A stretch of 55,557 bases of DNA, taken from Candidatus Zixiibacteriota bacterium. GTDB lineage: Bacteria; Zixibacteria; MSB-5A5; GN15; FEB-12. The notes under the pieces are model-generated. The model was not told the origin of the DNA. It searched no databases and saw nothing but the letters and a program-made list of their open reading frames with translations. The stretch is from the NCBI GenBank assembly GCA_040756055.1, contig JBFLZR010000009.1, forward strand, positions 68,620-124,176, given 5' to 3'. The translations under genes were made by a program, and so were the position numbers. Shown one piece after another: positions 7,889-15,888 of this stretch (position 1 is the stretch's first letter; each line of letters starts with the position of its first letter).

Positions 7889-9103
7889 CTAAAACATTTC
7901 AGGCCATGGACTTATGTAAATGATAAGACCGATGGCAAATACGATAAGAACAGGGACCGTGAATTTCCGATAGACTTTCAGCAGATCGCTGCCAAAATAC
8001 TCATTGGTAAGAATCAGACAAAGGTGAGTCGGCGACAGGATTATACCCAGAAAGCCGGAGATGTAAGCCAGAAAGATGTGCGAAGGGACTATCTGTGGCT
8101 GGTATAGATAGCTCGCCAGAAGTGTATATCCAAGCCCCACGTAGGCGGCCACCATGCCGGTCAGCATACCGGCGGCGAAGCACACAAGGAAAATTACGAG
8201 TTCGGCCGGCAGGTTGAGTGACGAAGCTATAGTTGGAATTGACTTAATTGCCCCCGTGAGTTCCAGTGAGGTTTGGAATGACAGGATTCCGAACACCAGA
8301 AAAACGAGCTTGATAGAGATCCCTTCCTTAAAGGCGGCTTTCAACCTGGCTGTTTCGGGTCTCGTAAGAAGAGAAACCAGTACGAGCGCCACAACTACGG
8401 CAATAGCCAGTTCCAGCTTGAATATAGCATAAAGTCCGATTGCCAGGGCGATTGGCCAAATCGCTCCAGCTATGCCGCCAAGCGCCTTGATTGTATCAAC
8501 CGAATCGGACCCGGCCAACTCTATCTTGCGGGTGATAAAAATCAGGCCAACCGAGGCCATCACAAATGTCATGGGCATTTGAAGCAGCGAGACTTTATAT
8601 ATCGGCATCCCGGTCAAAGCCTCGGTCAAGATAAGTCCCGGATATATCGGCCAGCAAAACTCGGCAATGTGACGAAACCAATAGTTGGTGATCAGCTTAA
8701 ATTCGGGCGAATGTTTACCCTCGGCCAGAACGTTGTCCACCAGAGGCGCCGACAAAAGCGATCCGCCGGGCATCGGCATCAGACCAACGAGCGTCGGGAG
8801 AACAGTTGCAGCAGTGCGGCCCCCTCCCGGAAGCCTTCGGCAGGCTGCGGTGAGCTTGGTCAGGTATCCAAGTTCTTTAAGCAGAGCGCCAAGGATAGTA
8901 ATGGAGACCACTATGGCTGTCAGGGAAATAAAACGCTCGGACTTTATGAGCTCCCAGTATCCATTGAGCAGCACCAGCAGATTCAGGCCATACAGCAGAG
9001 CGGTTACGACACCCGCTCCGAAGAGGGTTATGCCCACCGGCACCTTCTTGCGCAAAGCGATTACGATGGCGGCCAGTACGGCAACAAGCTTGAGGGCATC
9101 CAT
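7889..9103 (-). CDS. DUF401-family multi-spanning membrane protein (putative permease)
   Basis: This 404-residue protein consists of roughly ten hydrophobic helices and matches the DUF401 family, with the conserved LMPMPGGSLLSAPLVD segment (about residues 108-123) and the related C-terminal loop GMVAAYVGLGYTL and SPTHLCLILTNEYF. The two halves resemble each other in pattern, as in other ion-transporter-like families with inverted repeats. Family members are uncharacterised, so the substrate is unknown. It stands alone, transcribed away from the class-IV aminotransferase gene, with a shared short intergenic region (9104-9191). The 170 bases between it and the sigma-factor gene contain only AT-rich sequence and the candidate promoter. 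Confidence 0.8.
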   Translation of the reverse strand: MDALKLVAVLAAIVIALRKKVPVGITLFGAGVVTALLYGLNLLVLLNGYWELIKSERFISLTAIVVSITILGALLKELGYLTKLTAACRRLPGGGRTAATVLPTLVGLMPMPGGSLLSAPLVDNVLAEGKHSPEFKLITNYWFRHIAEFCWPIYPGLILTEALTGMPIYKVSLLQMPMTFVMASVGLIFITRKIELAGSDSVDTIKALGGIAGAIWPIALAIGLYAIFKLELAIAVVVALVLVSLLTRPETARLKAAFKEGISIKLVFLVFGILSFQTSLELTGAIKSIPTIASSLNLPAELVIFLVCFAAGMLTGMVAAYVGLGYTLLASYLYQPQIVPSHIFLAYISGFLGIILSPTHLCLILTNEYFGSDLLKVYRKFTVPVLIVFAIGLIIYISPWPEMF

Positions 9104-9191
9104 GGTGCGTATCTACACTAATCGGACGTCAAAGTCAATCGGTTTGCGTAAGCGTAAAAAAAGGCTGACAGTATCATTTGAGGTTCTTATA

Positions 9192-10094
9192 ATGGAACGC
9201 AATATTATAACGGAATTTTTTGGGAGACATCCGATACCAATGAGTGAGCGACCGCTGAGGACACTAACGACCATCAATGGCCGCATCGTCAAACGAGGTC
9301 AGGACAAGATATCGGTTTTTGACAATGCCCTGCTGTATGCCGAGGGTTTGTTCGAGACATTCCTGGCGGTAGACGACAAAATCATTTTCGAAACCGAGCA
9401 TCTCAGACGACTCTACAAAGGGGCTTCGGTGATAGGTCTGACGTTACCGGTGGAAGAGCCGCGCCTCAGGCAGTGGATGTCCAAAACCCTGTCACTACAC
9501 CCCGACCACATAAAGAAACTCCGCTTGACGGTAACCAGCGGAGAATCGGCCCGATGGGTGGGCGTGCAGGGGCCGCCGAAAGTCGTGCTGAGCGCTTCCC
9601 CTCACGAAATGCCGAATCGTCCTTTCAAGCTGCATGTGTCGGAATTCAAGGTGGATCACAGGTCGATTTTCCGGGTCATAAAAACAATATCGTACGCGAT
9701 CCACGCCGCCGCCCTGAAGCAGGCCAGGGCCAGAGGCTGTGACGACGCCCTGCTTCTGAACGAGAATAACAACGTGGCCGAGGTTACCTCCGCCAATATC
9801 TACTGGGTCAAACGAGGACGCATCTTCACCCCGCCGATAGGCTCGGGGTGTCTCGAAGGCGTAACGCGAGGTATTGTTATCCAGCAGGCTCGAATTCTCG
9901 GGCTGCCTATCGAGGAGAGAAACTGCAAGCTGCGCACGCTGCTGAGCGCTGATGAAGTTTTCATCTCCAGTTCTCTCAAGCTGGTCGTCGGGGTCTCGCT
10001 GATTGTAGCAGATCGCAAGTCACACCGGATATCCACCGGACCCGTCACACGACTCTTACATCACCACTTCAGACAGATGACCGGCTTGAAATAG
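9192..10094 (+). CDS. Class-IV (fold type IV) PLP-dependent aminotransferase / aminodeoxychorismate lyase-like
   Basis: The protein is 300 residues from the ATG at 9192, which has a GAGG eight bases upstream; ATG 9240 (284 residues) is an alternative that starts closer to the usual family N-terminus. Family hallmarks are TTINGRIVKRGQDKISVFDNALLYAEGLFET, the catalytic PLP lysine likely K164 (RVIKTISYAIH), the cofactor-binding EVTSANIYWV with E197, GCLEGVTRGIVI and ADEVFISSSL. These motifs are shared by branched-chain aminotransferase (IlvE), 4-amino-4-deoxychorismate lyase (PabC) and D-amino-acid aminotransferase. The medium length does not settle which one, and no folate or branched-chain genes are adjacent. 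A longer open frame starting near 8685 runs antisense to the DUF401 gene and is not used. Confidence 0.82.
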   Translation: MERNIITEFFGRHPIPMSERPLRTLTTINGRIVKRGQDKISVFDNALLYAEGLFETFLAVDDKIIFETEHLRRLYKGASVIGLTLPVEEPRLRQWMSKTLSLHPDHIKKLRLTVTSGESARWVGVQGPPKVVLSASPHEMPNRPFKLHVSEFKVDHRSIFRVIKTISYAIHAAALKQARARGCDDALLLNENNNVAEVTSANIYWVKRGRIFTPPIGSGCLEGVTRGIVIQQARILGLPIEERNCKLRTLLSADEVFISSSLKLVVGVSLIVADRKSHRISTGPVTRLLHHHFRQMTGLK

Positions 10095-10108
10095 TTGTCT
10101 GTTTTAAA

Positions 10109-10137
10109 TTGACTTAGTCTCTTCAATTTTTCTAATT
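10109..10137 (+). promoter_or_regulatory. Candidate sigma-70-like promoter for the outer-membrane barrel gene
   Basis: TTGACT at 10109-10114 and CTAATT at 10132-10137 are separated by 17 bases, in an AT-rich stretch about 50 bases before the start codon at 10184. Confidence 0.35.
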
Positions 10138-10183
10138 TTCTCAAGGCAAGTTTTATTTCAGTTTGGGAAAGAGGATTGACGTT

Positions 10184-10993
10184 ATGAATAGACCGCTTTG
10201 TTTGCTGGCCGGGTTGGTTATGGTTTTATTTACAGGTCTTACCACCAATGCTCAAGAAGAATTCAAGACAAGCTTTTATGATATCCCTCCCCGATGGCTG
10301 GTCGATTTGCCGACCGCCGGTACGCTCCCGCGGGGTCATTTCAATATCGGTGTCAGGCTCTATCCGAACGGCGGCGCCATCGGTAAAACCGATATCGGGT
10401 TATCAAATCGTCTGACAATCGGGATTTCTTTCGGCGGCGAAGGGGTTATTTCCAACGACGATCCTAACTGGAACCCGAAAATCGAATTCAATGTCAAGTT
10501 TCGCGTGATCGACGAACTCGAGTACTTCCCCGCCGTAACCGCTGGTTTTTGTTCCCAGGGTTTTGGCGCGTACAACGAGGAATTCGATCGTTACACTTTC
10601 AAGTCGAGAGGCTTTTACGCTGTCGTGAGCCGTAGTTTTTATTTCTACCAGTGGACGTCGGGATGGCACTTCGGCGTGAACTACTCCCTGGAGAAGGACA
10701 TCGACGAAGAAAAGGATGTCAGTGTCTTTGCCGGGTTCGACGCTACTTTCAAATACAATCTGGCTCTGCTTCTGGAATACGACGCGGCTTTGAATGATGA
10801 TCGTTCGACGTTACCTGATGGCAGACCGAATATTTTTGGCGGCAAGGGGCGCGGCTATATGAATCTGGGTATCAAGTGGTTGTTCGCGGAGAACCTGGAA
10901 TTGGCGGCGCACCTGAAAGACCTGCTTTTGAATCGTCGTGAGTCCGAGACAATCACACGTGAGATCACGATAACTTATATCGATAAGTTTTAG
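10184..10993 (+). CDS. Predicted outer-membrane beta-barrel protein of unknown function
   Basis: The ATG at 10184 (269 residues) has a good ribosome-binding site (AAGAGG nine bases upstream) and opens a signal peptide (MNRPLCLLAGLVMVLFTGLT, cleavage near NAQ|EEF). An upstream in-frame TTG at 10163 is less likely. The mature protein alternates polar and hydrophobic residues in short strands (IGLSNRLTIGISFGGEGV; FAGFDATFKYNLALLLEYDA; GYMNLGIKWLFAENLELAAH), as in barrel porin-like proteins. The repeated 'YPNGGAIGKTDIGLSNRLTI' style resembles YjbH-type uncharacterised barrels. It ends in a basic stretch and FITYIDKF-like residues rather than the usual terminal aromatic. It converges on the creatininase-family gene with only five bases between. 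I do not recognise a specific function. Confidence 0.65.
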   Translation: MNRPLCLLAGLVMVLFTGLTTNAQEEFKTSFYDIPPRWLVDLPTAGTLPRGHFNIGVRLYPNGGAIGKTDIGLSNRLTIGISFGGEGVISNDDPNWNPKIEFNVKFRVIDELEYFPAVTAGFCSQGFGAYNEEFDRYTFKSRGFYAVVSRSFYFYQWTSGWHFGVNYSLEKDIDEEKDVSVFAGFDATFKYNLALLLEYDAALNDDRSTLPDGRPNIFGGKGRGYMNLGIKWLFAENLELAAHLKDLLLNRRESETITREITITYIDKF

Positions 10994-10998
10994 CGGCT

Positions 10999-11733
10999 TT
11001 ACAGCGAGAATTTTCGCCAGCGTTTCAAAACCAGCTCGGCAAATTCTCCGACAGCATCGATGACTTTTTCCCGATAAGCGCGAGCCTGCTCGGCGTTGAA
11101 ATTCGGCTGACCCTCCCCCTCTTTATACAGCAGTATAGAGCCTGGCACAGGATAAATGTCAGCTCCCGGCCTGAAAAACCAGGCGAGTTCCGGGTCATGG
11201 GCCGACTCATCCACCAGCGTCGGGTCAATGGCCTGTATCATCGCGGTCTCGTCGGTACCGGCATGTCCTCCGACGTGACCGAAAAACTCCTGCGTGAGGT
11301 CGGCGCACAGATGCCACCAGTGAATGACGGCGATGTTGGTTTTCCTTTCGAAGTGAAATTCGGTCGCGACCGTTTTCAGGTCGGCGTTGTTGCCTCCGTG
11401 GCCGTTCATGATGAAGATATTTTTGAACCCCGTGTCGGCCAGTGAACCGAGCACATCATGAACATAAAGACGAAACGTATCCGGTTTGATCGTGAAACCA
11501 CCGGGATAGCGATACAAAGATCTGGTGATACCGTAATTTATGGTGGGAGCTATCAGGGCGTTTAAGCGTTCCGCGATTCCCCCGGCGATGTCTTCAGGAA
11601 TCCTGTTATCCGTGCCGAGGCACGATGAGCCGTGGGCCTCCACCGTGCCTACCGGCAAGATCGCGGTGTCAATCCGCGAAGGTACCGTATCTTTCACGGC
11701 CAGCCAATTGAGGCGGTCAAGGTGACGCAGCAA
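10999..11733 (-). CDS. Creatininase-family metal-dependent amidohydrolase
   Basis: The 244-residue protein shows the metal ligands of the creatininase family: VEAHG (E32, H34), GTDNRIPE (D42), the glycine-rich MNGHGGNN (H112) and GGHAGTDETA (H157, E162). Members hydrolyse cyclic or linear amides (creatinine, formamidopyrimidine intermediates) or trim the mycofactocin peptide; which reaction applies here is open, and no mycofactocin or flavin genes are adjacent. The predicted start is TTG at 11733, preceded by GGAG, and it lies three bases after the DUF2064 gene, so the two form an operon. The length is normal for the family. Confidence 0.85.
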   Translation of the reverse strand: MLRHLDRLNWLAVKDTVPSRIDTAILPVGTVEAHGSSCLGTDNRIPEDIAGGIAERLNALIAPTINYGITRSLYRYPGGFTIKPDTFRLYVHDVLGSLADTGFKNIFIMNGHGGNNADLKTVATEFHFERKTNIAVIHWWHLCADLTQEFFGHVGGHAGTDETAMIQAIDPTLVDESAHDPELAWFFRPGADIYPVPGSILLYKEGEGQPNFNAEQARAYREKVIDAVGEFAELVLKRWRKFSL

Positions 11734-11736
11734 CTG

Positions 11737-12483
11737 TCACTCCAGTTTGGCGAGAATTCGTTCGAGGACTTTTTCGGTTTCGCGCGCGGTCTGCTCGTCT
11801 CCCTCGAATCGGAATTGATTTATATCGCGAATCATCATCTCGAGTTCCTCGGCGTTCTCGACACAGTACCAGATCTCCAGTTCCGACCAGGCCAGATCTT
11901 TCTTGCTGAACGCGTCGGCGACTTCGGAATAAATGGCCGGCGATTTCCAGTCGAAGTCGGCCAGGCTGATTTTGTATGAACCGGACATACCAATCAGATA
12001 ATAACGGCCCTCCGGCGTCGGTCCAAAGACGGCATCGGATTTCGTAAGCATTTTCAAAGCGGTACTGAACATGCCGGCCGCTATGGTGGGCGTACGACTC
12101 CCGGCGACGAGGACGTGTTTGTATCCTTGTTCGAAGCAGCTCTGGAACACCTGCTCTATACGAATGCCCCAGCGGTTTTTTTCGAGTCCGAAGCTCTTGA
12201 AGCGCGACTTGAAGAAATCTTCGTGCTTGCCCGTAAGTCTTTTTGACAGGTAGTCAGTTACTATTTTGACCAGACGAGCTCTTTCCGGATTGTCGATATA
12301 AAACAGTCGAATGTCCGCGTCTTCTATAGCCGAGGCGTTTACGATAGTATCGGTGATGAAAGCCTGATGAAGAAAGCGCAGATTATCACCCTGAATCGGT
12401 CCGAAATCCATCGAGGAGCCATCTTCCATCGGCTCCTGTATGCATATAGCTATTACAGAATCTCTTTTCTTCTTTTGATGCAT
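11737..12483 (-). CDS. DUF2064 / glycosyltransferase-A-like protein (TIGR04282 type)
   Basis: The 248-residue protein resembles DUF2064 proteins, which have a nucleotide-sugar transferase (GT-A-like) fold. The diagnostic segment is FGPTPEGRYYLIGM (about residues 156-169), corresponding to the family's GP..DGGYYLIGL motif; upstream is YKHVLVAGSRTPTIAAGMF, equivalent to the conserved D-x-P region, but here with SRTP in place of the usual SDTP/SDCP. That substitution may mean altered metal or nucleotide binding. The N-terminus lacks the usual K.P..G.VKTRL opening, so it is a divergent member. It is cotranscribed with the creatininase-family gene. Function unknown. Confidence 0.65.
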   Translation of the reverse strand: MHQKKKRDSVIAICIQEPMEDGSSMDFGPIQGDNLRFLHQAFITDTIVNASAIEDADIRLFYIDNPERARLVKIVTDYLSKRLTGKHEDFFKSRFKSFGLEKNRWGIRIEQVFQSCFEQGYKHVLVAGSRTPTIAAGMFSTALKMLTKSDAVFGPTPEGRYYLIGMSGSYKISLADFDWKSPAIYSEVADAFSKKDLAWSELEIWYCVENAEELEMMIRDINQFRFEGDEQTARETEKVLERILAKLE

Positions 12484-12579
12484 GTGACCATGTTGAGCGT
12501 ATGGTTAATTTGCTCACAATATATGCCTGTCGATTTTGGCAGTCAAGATGATGCGGTCTAAAAAACAGACAAATATTTT

Positions 12580-13326
12580 TTATCCGACATTTTGAAGAGC
12601 CGGCACCTGTTGCAGGATAAAGGCGGAGATCAACTGGAGCCAGTTGAAGAATATCATCACACCGACAATCATCAGCAGTGAACCGGAGATGATCTCGACG
12701 GCGCGAAAATGCCTTTTGATGAATCCGAAGGCGCCTATTAAGTAGTTAAATAACAGAGCGGTAAGTATGAAAGGTATTCCGAGTCCGGCGGAATAGAACA
12801 GCAGGAGCACTACGCCGTGACTTACTGAACCCTGCTGAGCGGCGAGAGTCAGAATAGCGCCGAGGATGGGGCCAATACACGGGGTCCATCCGAACGCGAA
12901 AGCGATGCCGATAGCCATGGAGCCCAGAACCCCCATGCTTTTTTGACGAGCATGAACGCGTTTTTCGTAATTGAGAGCCTTGATCTTAAACACACCGGCC
13001 ACGTGCAGACCGAACACGAAGACGACGACACCGGCAATCTTGTTAAAGATGTCGAGATTGGATTTCAGCACCGTGCCGATTTTGGTCGCTCCGGCGCCGA
13101 GCAACACGAACACCAGTGAGAACCCGACCACGAAGAAGACAGTGTTTATCAACATCTTCCATAACTGCGAAGACGACCGTTGTCTGGAACTGAGTTCTTC
13201 GATTGAGACTCCTGATATAAACGACAAATAACCCGGTATTAGGGGCAGGACGCAGGGTGACACGAATGAAAGCAATCCGGCCAAAACGGCAGCGGGGATT
13301 TCGACAGTAGGTTGATCGAATACCAT
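12580..13326 (-). CDS. ccdA: CcdA-family thiol-disulfide transporter (cytochrome c biogenesis / DsbD membrane domain)
   Basis: This 248-residue protein has six predicted membrane helices and the two redox cysteines of the CcdA family: C25 in SFVSPCVLPLIPGYLSF and C150 in FGWTPCIGPILG. CcdA carries electrons from cytoplasmic thioredoxin across the inner membrane to periplasmic thiol proteins, for example for cytochrome c maturation. The thioredoxin gene lies 2.5 kb upstream on the same strand and could be the electron donor. It follows the pseudo-receiver gene after 64 bases and is probably in the same transcript. The 96 bases after its stop, up to the DUF2064 gene, show no clear terminator. 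Confidence 0.9.
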   Translation of the reverse strand: MVFDQPTVEIPAAVLAGLLSFVSPCVLPLIPGYLSFISGVSIEELSSRQRSSSQLWKMLINTVFFVVGFSLVFVLLGAGATKIGTVLKSNLDIFNKIAGVVVFVFGLHVAGVFKIKALNYEKRVHARQKSMGVLGSMAIGIAFAFGWTPCIGPILGAILTLAAQQGSVSHGVVLLLFYSAGLGIPFILTALLFNYLIGAFGFIKRHFRAVEIISGSLLMIVGVMIFFNWLQLISAFILQQVPALQNVG

Positions 13327-13390
13327 CAGGTCCTCATCTCTTTGAACGTCTGAAAGCTTTTAAACAACTGAGTGAAGAAAAAGTTTGGGC

Positions 13391-14617
13391 TCACTGATTT
13401 TTTTCAAGGTGCTTGATGATTTCGCGCTTGATCAGTTGCATCAGCTTTTCGCTATCTATTTTGGCGGCAATTAATTGAGCCACCTTGTCGGCCAGCTCGG
13501 AGATAAAGCGACGGGTAAAGAGCTGCACCTGTTCAGGGGTCATTTTCTCAACACTGTCCTGCCAATTCAGCGGCTTGCTTCTCCCCTTTGACGAGGATGA
13601 ATCATCGCCTATGGTCACGCTCTCGGGCTCGTCGGAACGAATCTTTTCGATCTCTTTCTTGAACTCGTCAATGAACTCGTCCACACCGTGAGAATCACCG
13701 GCGGATTTGCCCGCGCTCTTTTTTGGCGGAGTCGAAGGAGTGATCGGATCGACCATTGACGAGGGATCCGAAAAGGACAGTTCGTCGGGTTGCTCGGTCT
13801 GACGCGAGGCGGGACTCTGCCCCGAAGGGGACTGGTTTTCCCTGCGTACTTCATCTATGAACCACTGATAATCGTGGGCGCGATCTTCAGGCTCCAGACT
13901 CGATGCCTCTTTGTCAATCAGGCCGTATTGGTCATTAAGGATCTCCAGCTTGCCGGAGGAAGCCATCCTGTCAGGTCGGTTCTTGGCCGGTCGGTGTCCG
14001 ATCTCGGCATTTTCATCACGGATGAGAAGAGATTCCACCCTGCCGGAGTCACTTGCGTCGGAATCGTTATCGTAGTGGTGGTCAAACCCAACCATCTTTT
14101 CGGCCCCGCGCGGCTTGTTCTGCTTCGAGGCAATCTGTGTTTTATCCATTACTTCAGAATCAGTCACATCGATCTGATCTAATCCAAGCGCAGCATCCAG
14201 AAACTCATCATGAAGATCTGCACCGCTGAGAGGGTTGGAGGCACCAGCGGTCTGCCTGGCAGCAGGCTGACCCGCAAACGCATTTACTTTATCCATAAAC
14301 TCACCCGGATCAAAAGGTCTTGAAATTATGATCTCCTGCGGAAGCGGCAACCCGGCTGAATCCTTATCAGCGAACACAAGCATAGGAATCGAAGCTACAC
14401 GAGGGTTTTCCTGGACATACTCGTACAACGGTTTATGCCCCTTGCCCTCCAGTTCGCCACCGACCACAATAAGATCGGGCCGAGAGAACTCCATGACCTC
14501 CAAAGCCTTTTCGCCCGACATTACCGAAATGACCTCAAAGCCATTTTGTCTTAGAACGGATTCGGCGACACCTCGAATGGTATCGGATTCTTCGGCAAGT
14601 AAAACTCTTTTATGCAT
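13391..14617 (-). CDS. Pseudo-receiver (response-regulator-like) protein with long disordered linker
   Basis: Residues 1-115 (from ATG 14617; a GTG at 14632 is possible) follow the CheY-like receiver pattern: KRVLLAEESDTIRGVAESVL, NGFEVISVMSGEKALEVME, RPDLIVVGGELEG, IISRPFDPGEFMDKV. The phospho-acceptor aspartate expected after DLIVV is G53, and the switch lysine is R100, so it cannot be phosphorylated in the normal way. A long acidic, serine- and proline-rich linker follows, then a helical C-terminus (about residues 345-408; ELADKVAQLIAAKIDSEKLM). The architecture resembles pseudo-receiver scaffold or localisation proteins in delta-proteobacteria. It starts three bases after the rhomboid stop codon, so the two are coupled. 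Role unknown. Confidence 0.75.
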   Translation of the reverse strand: MHKRVLLAEESDTIRGVAESVLRQNGFEVISVMSGEKALEVMEFSRPDLIVVGGELEGKGHKPLYEYVQENPRVASIPMLVFADKDSAGLPLPQEIIISRPFDPGEFMDKVNAFAGQPAARQTAGASNPLSGADLHDEFLDAALGLDQIDVTDSEVMDKTQIASKQNKPRGAEKMVGFDHHYDNDSDASDSGRVESLLIRDENAEIGHRPAKNRPDRMASSGKLEILNDQYGLIDKEASSLEPEDRAHDYQWFIDEVRRENQSPSGQSPASRQTEQPDELSFSDPSSMVDPITPSTPPKKSAGKSAGDSHGVDEFIDEFKKEIEKIRSDEPESVTIGDDSSSSKGRSKPLNWQDSVEKMTPEQVQLFTRRFISELADKVAQLIAAKIDSEKLMQLIKREIIKHLEKNQ

Positions 14618-14634
14618 TGTATTCTCTACCACCG

Positions 14635-15459
14635 TTAGTCATTTATTTTTCGATCCGAGAGTCTGGACGAAGCTTCTTCAAGGAATTTGCGGTCTTCCTT
14701 GCTGATATTTTCGATGCCGACCTCATTAATTTTGTCGAGGATATCATCTACCCTCTTCATTATTTCTTCGGCTTTTTGTCGGTTTTTCTCCAGTTTCGCA
14801 GATTGGCGTCGATAACGCAAGTCTTTAATTTTTCGGCCGAAAGACAGCCACCGCCAGCTGGACTTGAAGTAAATCAAGCCAAACAGAGCGCCTCCGAGAT
14901 GAGCGAAATGGGCGGTGTTCGGTCCGCCGAAGAGAAATCCCAAAAGCAACAGGCCCGGTATGGCCCATTTCACCATCACCGGGAACAAAAACCAGATATA
15001 GAGGTAGCGATTGGGAAATGAAATCCAGTAGGCCACCAGCACTCCATATACCGCTGCCGAGGCTCCGATCATAGGCGCCATCTGAGACGATTTAACAATA
15101 AGGGTCAATATCGCTCCAGCCAACCCTGATAATATGTAGAAACGCGCAAAGCGCCTGGTGCCAAGGTTATACTCGATCTCGGTGCCAAACATCCACAGGG
15201 CAAACATATTGAAGAAGATATGCCCGAAGCTTCCGTGAAGGAACATATAGGTAAACGGCTGGTAAAGCAGATTTGGGAAATCCGAGTAGAAGCGAGAAGG
15301 GGTTAATCCAAGGAGGTCCGTTAAGCGCGGATAGAAATATTGAATGATAAATACCGCGAGATTAGCGATAATCATCACTTTTATGAAGGGCGATAAGGCT
15401 CCGGGGCCAAACCCAAAGCTCCGTCGCGGTCTGGGTTCTCTATCTTGATAATATGCCAT
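14635..15459 (-). CDS. Rhomboid-family intramembrane serine protease
   Basis: The 274-residue protein has six predicted membrane helices and the rhomboid signatures: HIFFNMFALW (H80, N84 of the oxyanion side), IGASAAVYG with the likely nucleophile S134, and FAHLGGALFG with the base H187. The residue after the nucleophile is Ala rather than the usual Gly of GxSG. The C-terminal 75 residues are a charged, probably helical cytosolic tail (SAKLEKNRQKAEEIMKRVDD). Rhomboids cut membrane proteins within the bilayer, often in signalling or quality control. No obvious ribosome-binding site precedes the ATG at 15459, and a tiny ORF with a perfect site ends seven bases upstream, suggesting coupled translation. 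Confidence 0.88.
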   Translation of the reverse strand: MAYYQDREPRPRRSFGFGPGALSPFIKVMIIANLAVFIIQYFYPRLTDLLGLTPSRFYSDFPNLLYQPFTYMFLHGSFGHIFFNMFALWMFGTEIEYNLGTRRFARFYILSGLAGAILTLIVKSSQMAPMIGASAAVYGVLVAYWISFPNRYLYIWFLFPVMVKWAIPGLLLLGFLFGGPNTAHFAHLGGALFGLIYFKSSWRWLSFGRKIKDLRYRRQSAKLEKNRQKAEEIMKRVDDILDKINEVGIENISKEDRKFLEEASSRLSDRKIND

Positions 15460-15466
15460 TACTTAA

Positions 15467-15565
15467 CTATATCGGAAGCCTGACCGGATTTTTTACGAAC
15501 CGCCTATGTGGTTGCCGGCTATCCGGTTTCGCGGCCGTTTCTGCTTCTGCCATTTTTGGTTTCAT
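15467..15565 (-). CDS. Short basic leader-like ORF (32 aa) upstream of rhomboid
   Basis: The minus-strand reading frame MKPKMAEAETAAKPDSRQPH... encodes 32 residues rich in Lys, Arg and Pro. It has one of the best ribosome-binding sites in the window (GGAGGG at 15571-15576, five bases before ATG) and stops seven bases before the rhomboid ATG, which itself has none. It may be a leader whose translation lets ribosomes reinitiate at the rhomboid gene, or an upstream extension region mis-framed by a sequencing error. I recognise no family. Confidence 0.4.
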   Translation of the reverse strand: MKPKMAEAETAAKPDSRQPHRRFVKNPVRLPI

Positions 15566-15599
15566 TATCTCCCTCCGGGAGATCGCGCGGAGGCGCAGC

Positions 15600-15695
15600 T
15601 CAAGAATGGATTCCAAACCGCGGAAATACTTTCGTTACCAGAAAAAACCAGACCGCCAAAAATACGGCCAACGAAATTATGTCATACCAGTCCAT
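15600..15695 (-). CDS. Small single-pass membrane protein (31 aa)
   Basis: The minus strand encodes MDWYDIISLAVFLAVWFFLV followed by TKVFPRFGIHS. The sequence is a short hydrophobic helix between an acidic N-terminus and a basic end, with the aromatic and proline pattern (KVFPRFG) that recurs in small conserved membrane proteins of FCB bacteria, as I recall. A GGGATAAG stretch upstream could serve as the ribosome-binding site. It lies between the thioredoxin terminator and the rhomboid leader ORF, so it may head the rhomboid operon. Too short for standard gene calling. Confidence 0.5.
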   Translation of the reverse strand: MDWYDIISLAVFLAVWFFLVTKVFPRFGIHS

Positions 15696-15831
15696 CTGTC
15701 TTATCCCGGTGCCTGCTCACGGGCACATCATACAATGTAAATATAGGTAACATCTTCCAATTATTGAAATGTAATTTGTCGAAAGAAGTTCCATTGACGG
15801 TTAATCATTAGCGACGGTTTCTTCGACAAAG

Positions 15832-15862
15832 AAAAACAGCCGGCTCACGCAAGTGAACCGGC
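15832..15862 (-). terminator. Rho-independent terminator after thioredoxin
   Basis: GCCGG-TTCAC hairpin: arms 15839-15848 and 15853-15862 pair over ten positions with one mismatch around a GCAA loop. On the minus strand it is followed by a run of five T (15836-15832). It lies 27 bases beyond the trxA stop. The 140 bases from here to the small membrane ORF hold nothing else I can name. Confidence 0.8.
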
Positions 15863-15888
15863 CGCAGTCAGCCTTTGAAACTTATATT

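Noticed and set aside
15453-15811. Three overlapping plus-strand frames near the rhomboid start
   Set aside because: They have no ribosome-binding site and overlap the supported small minus-strand ORFs.
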